A DNA stretch of 64,000 nucleotides from Ashinkailepas kermadecensis (taxonomy: Eukaryota; Arthropoda; Thecostraca; Neolepadidae): assembly GCA_034440615.1 (NCBI GenBank), contig JAOTOM010004012.1, positions 1 to 64,000 on the forward strand, in the 5' to 3' direction. Of the stretch, positions 12,875 through 25,608 are shown piece by piece. Each line of letters starts with the position of its first letter. Positions within the stretch are counted from its first letter, which is position 1. The notes under the pieces were generated by a model. The model worked only from the letters and a program-made list of their open reading frames with translations, searched no databases and was not told where the DNA came from. The translations under genes and the position numbers were made by a program.

Positions 12875-13175
12875 TCACACTGCGACCTACACTCACGTGA
12901 TGCGACCCACACTTGCGACGTGAAGCGAACTACGCTGCGATCCACACTCGCGACGCGAAGCGACCATCGCTGCGACCTACACTTGCGACGCGAAGCAACC
13001 TACAGTCGCAACGCGAACCGACGTACACTCGCGACGTGAATGGACCTACGCCGCGACCTACACTCGCGACGTGAAGCGACCCTCGCCGCGACCTACACTC
13101 GCGACGAGAAGCGACCATCGCCGCGACCTACACTCGCGATGCGAAGCGACCTACGCCGGGGACGTGAGGCGTACT
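12875..13175. repeat. about 35-bp minisatellite, about 8 copies
   Basis: The unit is GCGACCTACACTCGCGACG plus an AAGCGACC(C/A)TCGCC-like half. Clear copies begin at 13053, 13088 and 13123, with more diverged copies back to about 12880. Very CpG-rich. Confidence 0.85.
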
Positions 13176-13412
13176 GCGCTCGCGACGCAATGGCGGCCGA
13201 CAGGCCGTCTATGGCGGCCCCTCGGATCGAGGGACGGCTGGAGGAGGGAGAGAGAGGGGGACGCGGCTGACGGCGGGCACTGCTTTGTGTCCGTCCAGCC
13301 GAGCTGGTGATGGACGGCGACAAGCGCCTCCCACCGACGTGGAGGGCAGAACACCAGCCCAGTCCCCGGCCAGCGTCCGCGTCCACCGTTCGCCGTCACC
13401 CATCGTGCTGCC
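13176..13412. other. GC-rich island between two arrays
   Basis: CpG-rich sequence with two ATGGCGGCC phrases (near 13190 and 13212). Similar phrases occur in the GC-rich islands at 30.8 kb and 28.2 kb. No coding family is recognisable. It could be a promoter-type CpG-rich segment, but there is no adjoining gene to support that. Confidence 0.35.
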
Positions 13413-13655
13413 GACACATGGTAAGCGAACGCTGCGGTCCTGCGCGGACACATGGTAAGCGAGCGCTGCGGTCCTGCGCGGACACATGGTAAGCGAGCGC
13501 TGCGGTCCTGCGAGGACACATGGTAAGCGAGCGCTGCGGTCCTGCGCGGACACATGGTAAGCGAACGCTGCGGTCCTGCGCGGACACATGGTAAGCGAAC
13601 GCTGCGGTCCTGCGCGGACACATGGTAAGCGAGCGCTGCGGTCCTGCGAGGACAC
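13413..13655. repeat. 34-bp minisatellite, 7 copies
   Basis: GACACATGGTAAGCGA begins copies at 13413, 13447, 13481, 13515, 13549, 13583 and 13617. A broken eighth start lies at 13651. Copies differ by only one to three substitutions. Confidence 0.97.
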
Positions 13656-14895
13656 CGCACTGTGGGCGGCCCCGTCCACGGGGATGCAAACTGCCAGAGC
13701 CTGGGCCAGGGTCTGCCGGTGTCAGCTGTGTATGTTGTGAACGGACCATTTGAGGCGTGATGAGACGTGACGTCAGATCGCCGAGGAGAGCGCCAACACT
13801 GTGGGTTGTGCCGCTACGTCGTGACGCCCAAGTGTTGGTGACGTCCGGGAGGAGGGTCGGTGCACGCTACAGGCATGTCTGCACTCTGCCTCCGCACGAG
13901 TGCCCGCTGAAAGGTCTGTCGCACAATCGACTAGTTGCAGGTCACACATTTGTATGATTTTGTATGCCTAGAAGGAGAGAAAACGCGCTCTTGTCTTATT
14001 CCAAATCATGTTTGATCTGCTAAAATTACATTGACAGTATAGGGTTCAAAACATGCTCTCAGTGTCACGGGCCGCAGAACGCACTCTGATTAGGACGATG
14101 AGTTGTGACATCGCGTGCGTGTTGCACGCCCAGCTTGAACCAAGGCTCGATATGAGCCATAGCGTGGCAGGGGCCTATTGCAACGAATTCACTTTTTCAC
14201 TATGATCCGTCACTTGTGTGGTGCGGTGAAGCTGGAGGACGATGTGGGTATTCCTGCTGAAGGAAAGTAACGGGAATGACAGCACATGTGGCGTTTTGTG
14301 ACCATCTGTGCCTACCGGAATACCCTGCATTACTTCTTCAGTAAGTCAGGCTATGGTATGTTAGGTTGGAAATCAGTGTTTGAGTGGCAAAATAATGGCA
14401 TCCGCCTTATGCCTGCTTCTGTGGTCCACGAACTTCAGGAACCTGCTTGTTAAGGGGTGGTAATTGTGTGCCCACTTAGTGGATAATATGCGTAAGTAGG
14501 TTCATCCGGTTTAAAACAAATCGACCTACCTGAAGTGTCGCCGAAACTTCAACATCGTCCCGTGATCTCGAAATTGTTGACGAAGGAGAAGCCATGATGG
14601 GTCTGTTTTTGTCAAAGTAAGAAAAAAAACCTCGTGCCATCCATCTGACGCCACTCCTACGACCCAATCAAGCCGACACGGGCCTGTCCTGCCCTATCCT
14701 GCCTAGCCCTACCCTGCCCTGCCCTGCACGAGCGTCACATCGTCCAAACCTCAATCAACATTCTCATGTTGCTATATTTCAAGTCGTGCTTTCTTCGTGC
14801 ATAATTATACCTGTTCTTTAAAATGTGACCTAATCAACTTGAATTACATTTCATCCGAGACACTGCCTGGCGCGCTCTCTGTTCAGAGGCCGGGC
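13656..14895. other. unique sequence, no supported gene
   Basis: Contains a short run of CCCTGCC-type pentamers at about 14690-14735. No gene recognised. Confidence 0.4.
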
Positions 14896-15690
14896 GGTGT
14901 GAGGGCGTCTCCCGCGTTATACCGCGCCGGACGGTGTGAGGGCGTCTCCCGCGTTATACCGCGCCGGACGGTGTGGGAGCGTCTCCCGTGTTATACCGCG
15001 CCGGACGGTGTGGGAGCGTCTCCCGTGTTATACCGCGCCGGACGGTGTGGGAGCGTCTCCCGTGTTATACCGCGCCGGACGGTGTCTCCCGCGTTATACC
15101 GCGCCGGATGGTGTGGGGGCGTCTCCCGCGTTATACCGCGCCGGACGGTGTGAGGGCGTCTCCCGCGTTATACCGCACCGGACGGTGTGAGGGCGTCTCC
15201 CGTGTTATACCGCGCCGGATGGTGTGGGGGCGTCTCCCGCGTTATACCGCGCCGGACGGTGTGAGGGCGTCTCCCGCGTTATACCGCACCGGACGGTGTG
15301 AGGGCGTCTCCGTGTTATACCGCGCCGGATGGTGTGGGGGCGTCTCCCGCGTTATACCGCGCCGGACGGTGTGGGGCGTCTCCGCGTTATACCGCACCGG
15401 ACGGTGTGGGGCGTCTCCCGTGTTATACCGCGCCGGATGGTGTGGGGCGTCTCCCGTGTTATACCGCACCGGACGGTGTGAGGGCGTCTCCCGTGTTATA
15501 CCGCGCCGGATGGTGTGGGGGCGTCTCCCGTGTTATACCACACCGGGCGGTGTGGGGGCGCCTCCCGTGTTATACCGCGCCGGACGGTGTGGGGGCGTCT
15601 CCCGTGTTATACCGCGCCGGATGGTGTGGGGGCGTCTCCCGTGTTATACCGCGCCGGATGGTGTGGGGGCGTCTCCCGCGTCGCACGGTA
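14896..15690. repeat. 37-bp minisatellite, about 22 copies
   Basis: Units run from GGTGTG(A/G)GGGCGTCTCCC through a GTTATACCGCGCCGGA block. The first copies begin at 14896 and 14933. Two or three base variants alternate (GAGGGCG, GGGAGCG, GGGGGCG; CCGGACG, CCGGATG). One copy near 15080 is shortened and a few lack a single G. Because 37 is not a multiple of three and the unit lacks stops, every frame stays open. This explains the 250-codon open frame at 14973-15731. Confidence 0.97.
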
Positions 15691-16931
15691 CGGCGCACTA
15701 CTTTGCAGATAATCGCGCATTGTCTCTATGAGTTGCCACGAGTTGCGGTCGGTGCGCAAGTTCTCTGCCGAAAACAGTACGATCCTCGTTCCGCCATCCT
15801 GCAGCTCAGGGGCACACAGCACGAAGCAGGCTGGATTATTCGTACGGATTTCAGATTGGATTGAATTTATATGGGATTAGAAGCAATTATGACAATCATA
15901 TGGGATCCGGACTGGATGATGGTTACATAAGTAGCAAGGTTCTACAAGTTAAATCTGTCTTGAAATTACCCAATATCCATGGTGACGGAGTAAGTGCCGC
16001 ACGCACCACGCGTAATGTGTGCATACCTGATAACCAAGCTGGTACACATTGTCCCGTAAATCCACCTCCACACTTCTGGGTCATGTCATGCAGATAAGCT
16101 CGCATCAAAACCTGCCATCGCGATAGCTGGCAACCGAATTAAAATGTGTCTTGTTTCATTAATTCACTCATTAATTCATTTATTCATAGTGTATTACAGT
16201 CACACCAGCCATATTCATGCAGCAATGAGGCCTTTCAGCAACCAATTCACTGATTAAAATGGGCCACTGGTTTGGATTCACTATCACACCAGGGTACACA
16301 CATATGCAAACCATTCGTGAACGAAATACTATGTAGACATGTTCTGAGCTAAAATTGATTACAGTCCGAAGCGGCTCCATGATACAATCCTGATAAAAAT
16401 TACACAGATAGTAACACACAAATCGCAACAATTCCTAGCTGCCATGCCTGCCGTTGTTTACCTACTATCCAGGGATATCCTTTTCATCGCGTGGTATATA
16501 TGTACTGGACGAGATAGCCCCACTGGCGCTAATAACTGATTACATCCTTTATCTCCATTGACGAAAAGCCTTCGCTTGCTGGCGTTAGATATTGCTCATG
16601 ACAATGTAAGCTGTCCTATTTGGTGTGTGTCATGCTCATGCACTTTTTTTTATAAACATGCATCGCAAGTAAGTCGGCTCTTCCGAATCTAAGATGGACT
16701 TCATGGTGAACATTTCACAATACAAGATCAGTTCAATAGCCGTTAAAGTGTCCAGTCTACGTAAATTTGATGGCGTATGGCCCCAATTTCTTCCTCATGT
16801 CTTTCCTTCTTCTTCCTGTCATAACCCGAGCGCAAAATTTTCACGTGTTGGGGTGCTCAAAATATGATGCCAGGAGTTCTGACTTACAATGAATGTGCAT
16901 AATTTACATGAAATGCTGACATTAGATCTAT
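15691..16931. other. unique sequence, no supported gene
   Basis: No array and no recognisable protein. AT-rich in the second half. Confidence 0.4.
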
Positions 16932-17204
16932 GTGTGCCCAGGGCAGGAGCGCACCAAGAAAATTATTTCGGAGGGGCAAGCATATATAACTAAAATGGAA
17001 GATGTTTTCAGAGGAGCTAAGGCACGTAATGAAAATGAAGTACAGTGCCATCTGCAATTTAGGTCTTGCAACAGCAAACATTTCGCGATTTTACACTGAT
17101 TGTTTCTCTATGAGAAGCGCCAGAAGACCTATAGGTAATTCCATTAAGAAAGCATACACTTTGGGGGCCATGGTCCCCTTGGAGACCTCCTGAGTGCGCC
17201 ACTG
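16932..17204. mobile_element. MITE-like element with imperfect terminal inverted repeats
   Basis: The left end GCAGGAGCGCACCAAGAAA is the imperfect inverse of the right end GTGCGCCACTGG. The right end read on the - strand gives CCAGTGGCGCACTCAGGAG. Just inside each end are G-rich blocks (GGAGGGGCAA on the left; TTTGGGGGCCATGG on the right). It is about 270 bp with no coding capacity. Target duplications were not identified. Confidence 0.5.
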
Positions 17205-17930
17205 GTCTACAGCATAACAATATACACAGCAGTAGTGTCCACAGATAGGTAGCTGCGTGGCTATCCAATCAATGCAATGTCTCCATCCTATCTAGTCAGA
17301 CTAATGTCATCGGAACTTAGAAGTTTCAGGCATGAAAGCAACAGAATATTATCCGAGTATTGCTAGCCTTCGGAGTGTTGCGGTGTAAACAACAATCAGT
17401 TCATTGCACCATCGCAAGCTGTGTGCACTGGGTCATTTTTGCTTTGCATACTTGGGTAGATAATTATTTGGAACTGAATCTAGGTGGTACTAGGTACTAG
17501 GCTAGGTGGTAATAATTCACGACTTATTCGCCAATATTATCCAAAGTTTCGTTTGTGCGCATCATTGCTTTCACGCACGCATCGTCATTTCCCGTGGTTT
17601 AGCTACTGGTATATCGCCGAAAAACTTTTTATTCACAAAAGTATATGGTGATGAGAAATGTTGTGGACTTCGACGGCAGCAGTTGACAGTAACGATAAGT
17701 GTTAAATATGACGTACGTGAGCACGATTAAAAAGGCGCAGAGTACCAGGCCGGCGGACGAAAATTGGCCATGACAGTGACGACCCACTCTATTTCGGCAA
17801 ATAAACGAGATTGCAAGGTGCAGGGTCATCCCTTTACGAGCCCCATCCAACTGCAGGCCGTCGCTCAGCAGGTGCACGGGCGCGCGCAGAAGTGCCATGG
17901 ACATGCGGAAGTCAGTGCCGCCACTGCAGG
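17205..17930. other. unique sequence, no supported gene
   Basis: Short local reduplication GGTACTAGGTACTAGG near 17487. Nothing else supported. Confidence 0.4.
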
Positions 17931-17934
17931 CTGG

Positions 17935-18965
17935 TAGCGAGTCGTGATCACGTGATTAGCCGGGCGTACTGTCGGCTACATGATGGCATGACGTCCGCCT
18001 CGCCGGTGATCACGTGATTAGCCGGGCGTACTTGGTGCTTCGCGTACATGATGGCATGACGTCCGCCTACGCCGGTGATCCGTGATTAGCCGGCGTATGT
18101 CGGCTCATGATGGCTGACGTCCGCCTCGCCGGTGATCACGTGATTAGCGGGCGTACTGTCGGCTACATGATGGCATGACGTCCGCCTCCGCCGGTGATCA
18201 CGTGATTAGCCGGGCGTACTGTCGGCTCATGATGGCTACGTCCGCCTCGCCGGTGATACGTGATTAGCCGGGCGTACTGTCGGCTACATGATGGCATGAC
18301 GTCGCCTCGCCGGTGATCACGTGATTAGCCGGGCGTACTGTCGGCTACATGATGGCATGACGTCCGCCTCACGCCGGTGATCACGTGATTAGCCGGGCGT
18401 ACTGTCGGCTACATGATGGCATGACGTCCGCCTCACGCCGGTGATCACGTGATTAGCCGGGCGTACTGTCGGCTACATGATGGCATGACGTCGCCTGCCG
18501 GTGATCACGTGATTGCGGGCGTACTGTGGCATGACGTCCGCCTCGCCGGTGATCACGTGATTAGCCGGGCGTACTTCGGCTACTTGCTGACGTCCGCCTC
18601 CGCCGGTGATCGTGATTGCCGGGCGTACTTGGCATGTGGCGCGTCCGCCTCGCCGGTGATCACGTGATTAGCCGGGCGTACTGTCGGCTACATGATGGCA
18701 TGACGTCCGCCTCGCCGGTGATCCGTGATTAGCCGGGCGTACTGTCGGCTACATGATGGCTGCGTCGCCTCGGGTGATCACGTGATTAGCCGGGCGTACT
18801 GTCGGCTACATGATGGCATGACGTCCGCCTCACGCCGGTGATCACGTGATTAGCCGGGCGTACTGTCGGCTACATGATGGCATGACGTCCGCCTCACGCC
18901 GGTGATCACGTGATTAGCCCGGCGTACTGTCGGCTACATGATGGCATGACGTCCGCCTCACGCCG
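17935..18965. repeat. 64-bp satellite-like array, about 17 copies, with E-box palindrome
   Basis: The full unit is seen at 18375-18438. It begins CGGTGATCACGTGATTAG, holding the perfect palindrome ATCACGTGAT with the E-box CACGTG, and ends with GGCATGACGTCCGCC, holding a near-CRE TGACGTCC. The copies at 18375, 18439 and 18836-18963 are near identical. Those between about 18080 and 18780 carry many 1 to 4 base deletions, for example GATCCGTGATT or TCATGATGGCTGACG. The deletions often remove A or CA. The consequence for function is unknown. Confidence 0.95.
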
Positions 18966-20280
18966 CACACAGGCAGACAAACTCAGCCTGCGTGGGCAGG
19001 GGTGGGGATTAGCGGAGCACTGCGTCCCTCAAGAACTTCGTGATTTTTGTAGAGGCCTTATGACGTTTCATAACGAAAATGACTTGAATTATTTGAAACA
19101 GAACTTTGTCCTGTCCGACCATCACCAGCGTGTGATGCCCAGCTCAGTGGCAGTTGGTGCTACTTGCCATCCTACGCCACACAACGGCCAATTGCACCGC
19201 CTTTGCTGCCATCACATCAGCCATTGGACAGCGCAGATTGTCATAGTACCTACGCATCCAGACACAATTGCATCCCATTGCAAATGGCGCGTCCTGCATC
19301 ATACACTACTATGATACTACAAACAGCCGAGGGAAAGCGTCGTCTGGTTACGCCATGCCACTTTTTGGTGCATCTAGCACCCGCCAGAACGTCCATAGCC
19401 TGGGACGGCAACAATACTCCCATCACTAGGTTATGATATATATATATATATATATATAGTGCATATGCATAAGCATGCACATATGTATATAAATATGTTC
19501 TCTCGGATGCAAATGTAATTATACGAAAACCCTGTGTGCTTTCAGGATTTTTTTTATGGAGCCGTTCGATGGATTGCACTTTCTCCTTTCGTTCGCCTGG
19601 TAGATGAAACATTGGATAGATGAAATATTATAGCACCAAGTGCCATTGATTGTTTGTCATGGCTTTTTAGCTGATGACTTCTCCAGAAAGGGGCTCAATA
19701 TGCTGTTGGAGATTGTGGACAATAAACAATTGATATCTTGCATATCGTATTGACGTTTCGAACAGTCTAGTTCACTTTCAAAATTGAGGCTCTGCACAGT
19801 GACATAAAATTAATACATAATTGAAGAGCGGATAGGGCCCCAGGTCGGACGTGCAGGCATGGTGTAGCTGTGGTTTTGAAATTTGGGGGGGGGTCAAACC
19901 AGGGGCGCGGGAAGCTGGGCCAGGATCGAGAGGCAACCCCCACACATACACTTTTAAAAAATCGCTGGATTTCAGGCGCTTCACTTTCGAGGTCTGGTTT
20001 TCCGATTAACCGTTGTTAAATCTAACATTTTGGGAAAAAGATCCCACAAAATCAGCAAGTTTCAGTGTTTATGCTTATGCCTATGTACACCTAACTATGT
20101 ACCGTAAGTGCTGGATCGGATTTCAGAATCACCATAGAGCAATGCTGTACTTACGTTAAACGTTACCCTCTTGTAACAGGAAAGCAGAACATATTGGACG
20201 ATGGGCTTTGTTGTAGTAAGTATGGACTTACATTAACCTTTCCCATGATTCCCTGTTTACCAGGACACATATTCATGCAA
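18966..20280. other. unique sequence with (TA)n, no supported gene
   Basis: A (TA)n microsatellite lies at 19436-19458. A G run at about 19886-19894 lies in a low-complexity MITE-like patch. No gene recognised. Confidence 0.4.
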
Positions 20281-20570
20281 TAACAACCAAGGACGACCAC
20301 ATGGGGGTGGTACTGAGGAATGTTCCCTCCCCTTTGAAAGGGGGTCACCTCCCACGGTAGGTGGCGTCCCGAGAAGGTTCGAGTGTACCCATCGATTTTT
20401 CAACCAGGCCAGGTTCATCGATACCAACCAGGACGGACACATGGGGGGTGGTCTGGGGCATGCCCCCCCCCCCAAAAGGGGGCACCCCCCCCAAGGGGGG
20501 GGCCTTTCCCTCGAAAAAACGCTCCCCGAGAAGGTTCGAGTGTACCCATCGATTTGTGTTCAGCCAGAGG
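20281..20570. repeat. two-copy direct repeat, about 157 bp, G/C-homopolymer rich
   Basis: Both copies end with AAGGTTCGAGTGTACCCATC (20374 and 20531) and both start with an ACCA(A/G)GACG(A/G) phrase and CACATGGGGG. The middle is rich in runs of C and G (20461-20505). It resembles an element of the G-rich MITE type in tandem, and its origin is uncertain. Confidence 0.7.
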
Positions 20571-21540
20571 CCCCGGTCTCTGGCTGAAAAACAAACAAAT
20601 TCAGGACCCTGGATCGGCTTTGGCTCACGCCGATGGAGGTTGAGCTGATTGACCCAGAGCTGACGACAGGTCTCGGGCCAATGAAGAGGCTATTGAGTCA
20701 CGGAGACGGCCCGGGCTAAATAGGAATGTTCCCGGCGCCACGTAAAGACAGGATTGCATTCAAGATTGTGTAAAGACACACAGCTCTATAGAAGTCCCAT
20801 GGAGAGGCGCCATGCTTCAAGATTAAATGGGACCAAGAACACCACAGGCTGGTATTTTTCACCTAACTGAATTGCAACTAGCTTCTCATGAAGCACTCCT
20901 GAGAAAAAAAAAACACAGGTAACGAATCGCGAGCACTTCCCACCGATGATCGTTAATTCCAAAGCAAGGTTATAAATTGTCCAACTGCTGCATGAAACGT
21001 TGATTTAATTAAAGACGTCGCAGTGGGGACATGCAAGTCTGCTGAAATCCGAAATTGTTTTGACCGGGTGAAGAGTTCCAGCTTCGAAGGGAGAATGAGA
21101 CATCATTCGGGGGTTCACTATACCTTTGGTCGCTGGTGTCCTTCAATAACTCCATCCCCCGGCCCCAAGTCCCAATATTGTTGAACTTAACATCGAACCA
21201 GAGCCTCCCCAGTATTATTTAATGCAACCACTCCAGTGCCCCAAGATGCTCTTTCTTAAGGGCTTGTAATTGCGGGGAAGTCGACCTCCACACCTGTGTG
21301 TGCGACTTTACCAATGTATGCAACATCATCACGGTTGTTATGCAACATACTCTTAATAGTTCATTGCATCTCTCCTTCCCCGCAATCGGCAGACACCTTA
21401 CCACCCCGTCCCCACCTCCGTCCCTTCCACCTTTGAAAAATGTCCGTGTTCGTCGGATTGAACACTCCCAAAGATAGTGTCTCATTTATCGTAAAACGTT
21501 TTCCATCATCATCCAGCGAAAAGTACGCAACAGGCTAGGT

Positions 21541-21623
<83 letters not shown>

Positions 21624-22154
21624 ATATAGGCATAAGTATTGGTATGTCTATGCATACATTTGTGTACACGGATTGCCCTTATTGCACACGGATAGGTGGA
21701 CGATACAACATGCATTGTTGTCATCCATTTTCTCCATGGTTACCTTCGAGGAAATGCTTTGGAACAGCGGTGTGCATTGTTGCCCAGCCTCGTGCAGTAT
21801 GCAAACACACGGGTGCAGTCTCTCACCGTACACAATTTCACTTATCTTTGTGGTTATTGCGCTGTGAAGTTTAGCATGTAAACAATGATGGCTTGCAGCT
21901 ATGGCCTGTCTGGTGTGTGTCGGGAAGCGGCGGCAATTTCGCCAGAGCCACTGGACGAGAACGTCAGCACCGTGTACGAGAAGCACGCGATGCCGAGGCC
22001 ACGGCCAGCTCCTGTATTCCTGCCGTGAAATCCCGTTATTGCTCTGCCAGATGGTTGTCGAGGCCCGAGTGTGAGGGTGCGGGCCAAGCACACGTGCAGG
22101 GTAATGTCGGCGTGGGTGGCATGGATTCACCACGACTACACACATTGAAGGAGT
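20571..22154. other. unique sequence with long (TA)n
   Basis: An uninterrupted (TA)n microsatellite of about 75 bp lies at 21546-21620. No protein or RNA gene is supported. Confidence 0.5.
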
Positions 22155-23018
22155 AGCGGAGCTGCCGATCGGAGCTGCCAGTCGGAGCTGCCAGTCGGAG
22201 CTGCCAGTCGGAGCTGCTAGTCAGAGCTGCCAGTCGGAGCTGCCAGTCGGAGCTCGGAGCTGCCAGTCAGAGCTGCCAGTCGGACCTGCCAGTCAGCGGA
22301 GCTGCCAGTCGGAGCTGCCAGTCAGAGCTGCCAGTCAGAGCTGCTAGTCGGAGCTGCGTCGGAGCTGCCAGCGGAGCTGCCAGTCGGAGCTGCTAGTCAG
22401 AGCTGCCAGTCGGAGCTGCCAGTCGGAGCTGCCAGTCGGAGCTGCCAGTCGGAGCTGCCAGTCGGAGCTACCAGCCGGAGCTGCCAGTCGGAGCTGCCAG
22501 TCAGAGCTGCCAGTCGGAGCTGCCAGTCGGAGCTGCCAGTCGGAGCTGCCAGTCGGAGCTGCCAGTCGGAGCTGCCAGTCGGAGCTGCCAGTCGGAGCTG
22601 CCAGTCGGAGCTGCCAGTCGGAGCTGCCAGTCGCGTAGTCCGAGCTGCCAGTCGGAGCTGCCAGTCGGAGCTGCCAGTCGGAGCTGCCAGTCGGAGCTGC
22701 CAGTCGGAGCTGCCAGTCGGAGCTGCCAGTCGGAGCTGCCAGTCGGAGCTGCCAGTCGGAGCTGCCAGCCGGAGCTGCCAGTCGGAGCTGCCAGTCGGAG
22801 CTACCAGCCGGAGCTGCCAGTCGGAGCTGCTAGTCAGAGCTGCCAGTCGGAGCTGCCAGTCGGAGCTGCCAGCCGGAGCTGCCAGTCGGAGCTGCCAGCC
22901 GGAGCTGCCAGTCGGAGCTACCAGCCGGAGCTGCCAGTCGGAGCTGCCAGTCGGAGCTGCCAGTCGGAGCTGCCAGTCGGAGCTGCCAGTCGGAGCTACC
23001 AGTCGGAGCTGCCAGTCG
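22155..23018. repeat. 13-bp minisatellite, about 65 copies
   Basis: The unit is GGAGCTGCCAGTC. Variants replace GTC with GCC and CTGCC with CTACC or CTGCT. Between about 22245 and 22390 several copies are shortened or fused (AGCTCGGAGCTG; GTCAGCGGAGCTG; GCGTCGGAG). The rest is regular. It keeps long frames open, including one of 237 codons on the - strand, which I regard as artefactual. Confidence 0.97.
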
Positions 23019-23455
23019 GCGGGCCGGCCCGATGCAGCACCATTGACGGTACGGCATACTGATGCCCTTAACGAGCAGGGGGCTCCAGCCCGGCTGCCGG
23101 TCGCGTGCAATTATCTGTCTGATCCTAGTTCTCTAGAGCGACGGCTACTCTTCATGGGATTAATTAAGAGTGGCAAGGGAAGTATTAGCTATGAACCCCT
23201 GGCATGGGGAATGAGCCTCATAGAGTTTCGCCCGGAAAACATTGGAGGAACAGATCGACCAGTCAGTGGAAAATAGCAGACTCAAAAGCATGCACAAGGA
23301 CGTCCTGCTGTCGTGACCGTTCTGCCCTCGGGTAGGCCTTTTGATGCCCCTCAAGTACCTCTCTGGGGTCAACAGTGAATAGTAGTGAAGTGTCTGGTCA
23401 TCTACGGCGGCAACTGTCTTTTACCAGCCAGGGCGCGGCCCGGACGAGTCTCCTC
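23019..23455. other. unique sequence, no supported gene
   Basis: Nothing recognised on either strand. Confidence 0.4.
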
Positions 23456-23510
23456 CCGTGTACATGGCGCACGGTACACCTCCCGTGTACATGGCGCACG
23501 GTATACTTTT
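23452..23510. repeat. short tandem duplication, 2 copies
   Basis: CTCCCGTGTACATGGCGCAC occurs twice in direct succession. Confidence 0.9.
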
Positions 23511-23891
23511 GTAGACGATGCACAAATGTATCTGGGCGGCTTGGCCCTGCCGCCACGCTTTTGAAGCTGTAATGACTTTTTTCATACTTTTCGATCACCG
23601 AGAGTCAGATGTGCTTTTGATTTGCTTTCTCAATGTTTATTCCAATCTTTTTTTCGTGAAGCGCTCTTAATGCACCGTTGAAAGAAAGAGGTTTGAGGCG
23701 GCATCTCCGCTCACAAGCAAATTTGGACAGCGTTTGATGCAATACCGAACTTCTAAGTCCAATTTTCACATTTAAGGTTATGTTTGCTCTTTTCATTTTG
23801 AAATTGACCAACTTCCATCGCAATACTTCTCATGAAGTGCTTTCAATCGCTGTTGAAAGACAGGTTTGTGACATTGCCGCGCGCGAGCAGT

Positions 23892-24032
23892 TCACCATGC
23901 AGTTCACCATGCAGTTCACCATGCATCTTGTACACTTGCCGTCCATTCCGGGTGGCACAGAGGTAACGTGGTTGGCAAGGTCCCGGGTGGCACAGAGGTA
24001 ACGTGGTTGGCAGGGTCCCGGGTGGCAAGGTC
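23892..24032. repeat. adjacent 12-bp x3 and 35-bp x2.3 repeats
   Basis: CAGTTCACCATG occurs three times around 23889-23924. GGTGGCACAGAGGTAACGTG then starts copies at 23951 and 23986, with a broken third. Confidence 0.9.
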
Positions 24033-25555
24033 ATTGCGACCATGAATGATGTACACAGATTTACGACTGCGCCTCGCTTTTAGCACTTGTTCTAGCTTAT
24101 CCAGTGCTTAGACAAGTAGGACACGTGCGCGTTTAGGATACTATAGGTTCCAGTGCCCCAGTGGCCCCAGAGGTTCCAGTGCCCCATTGGCATTTTGAAA
24201 ATGTTGTGACACATTAATTAGAGTACGTTATCTCTTCGAAAGCGGTGGAGACTGACTTCAGTCTCCTTTTCTATGCAATAACTTCCATTGTGCGTGAGGC
24301 ACAGCAATGCAGACTGTACTTGCTTTCCTTATCCATTATGTTCACAGCTATGCAAGGATCAGAAACACCATCTCAAACTTCCAGGACCTGAACAATAAAA
24401 AATTGTTGTCGCACAGCGGACAATTTACTATTCATGCACAGCGGACACTATTTCTGTATGTCACTCCGTTTTGTCCTTGGAGTTACCAAATTGTTTTCCC
24501 TGAAAACGGCGATTCTAATTTCGATCTCTTCTCATCGCAGGCAGGGGCACAGGAACTCTCTCAAAGTTTGAGAAAGATGGGGGCGGCTGCAAAAGGCATT
24601 TTGAAATCGATTATTTCCATGCAACACCCATAGGGTCAATATTAAACTCGTCCAAAGCCCTCGGTTTCGGCAACCTTTCCTCAATGCTGCGGAGCCATGC
24701 AACTAATAATGCACATACTACCCCGCTGATGTCATAATGCGTCGATCGCGAACATTGCCAGCTAACAAATAAGCATAGGAAATATTGAATATCATTTGTG
24801 TTGATGCAGGACATCTTCCAGGAGTGCGCTTCTGCAGGAACTCATTGATGTTCCAGCAGGGGACACTCAGGATTTTCTTAAGGGGAGCGCCTGGAATGGG
24901 TCAAGTCCCTCTGATTTGTATGAGCGGGGGAGGGGGTAGTAATAGGATAGTCTATTTTCAGAAGAGAAAACATGTTGAGTGAAAATCAAAACATCGTGTT
25001 TGTTTGATTGATCAGGGACGGAGCCCTGACGTATAAACTACGGAGTGGTCTTATTTTCAGGTTTTCAGGTTGCGAAAATGGAACTTAGGACCCATGAGGG
25101 ACACCGGGTACATCCCTCCCTTGGGTGTGCTGGTGCGCATCAGGTGGATTGTGTGGAGGGTCAGGGGCAGAAGTCGGGTTGGGGAGGCGATTTCAACTGC
25201 TGGTTTTTGGATTTCGAGAAAGAAAAAGTCCACAGATATGAACGGCAAAATGCGTCCGATCTGCCAATTTTTTACCACATATCGGGAAAAAATCGGCCTC
25301 TTGGGAAGAAGGACAGGGCCCCTTTCGTCCTTGGATTCGTTCCTGTGCAGGGCTGAAAAAAGCAGCCCTATCCTTGTTTTTACCATTCACGACATGTTCC
25401 TGTCGATAACATTATCCTCTCATGTTCTCTTTTGTTGGAATTTTTTAACATGGTCTGTCGGATAATAGAGTAATGAGAAATGCTACTGATGTCTGCCATA
25501 GCTGGCTCTCTTTATCAGATAAAACAGTGAAATGAGAGCTTGATCAAGAAATATA

Positions 25556-25608
<53 letters not shown>

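Noticed and set aside
14690..14735. Telomere-like CCCTGCC runs
   Set aside because: Too short, irregular and not matching a known metazoan telomere unit.
22397..23110. 237-codon - strand Trp/Leu/Ala-rich repeat frame
   Set aside because: It is a 13-bp array read in 39-base periods, with no support for a gene.
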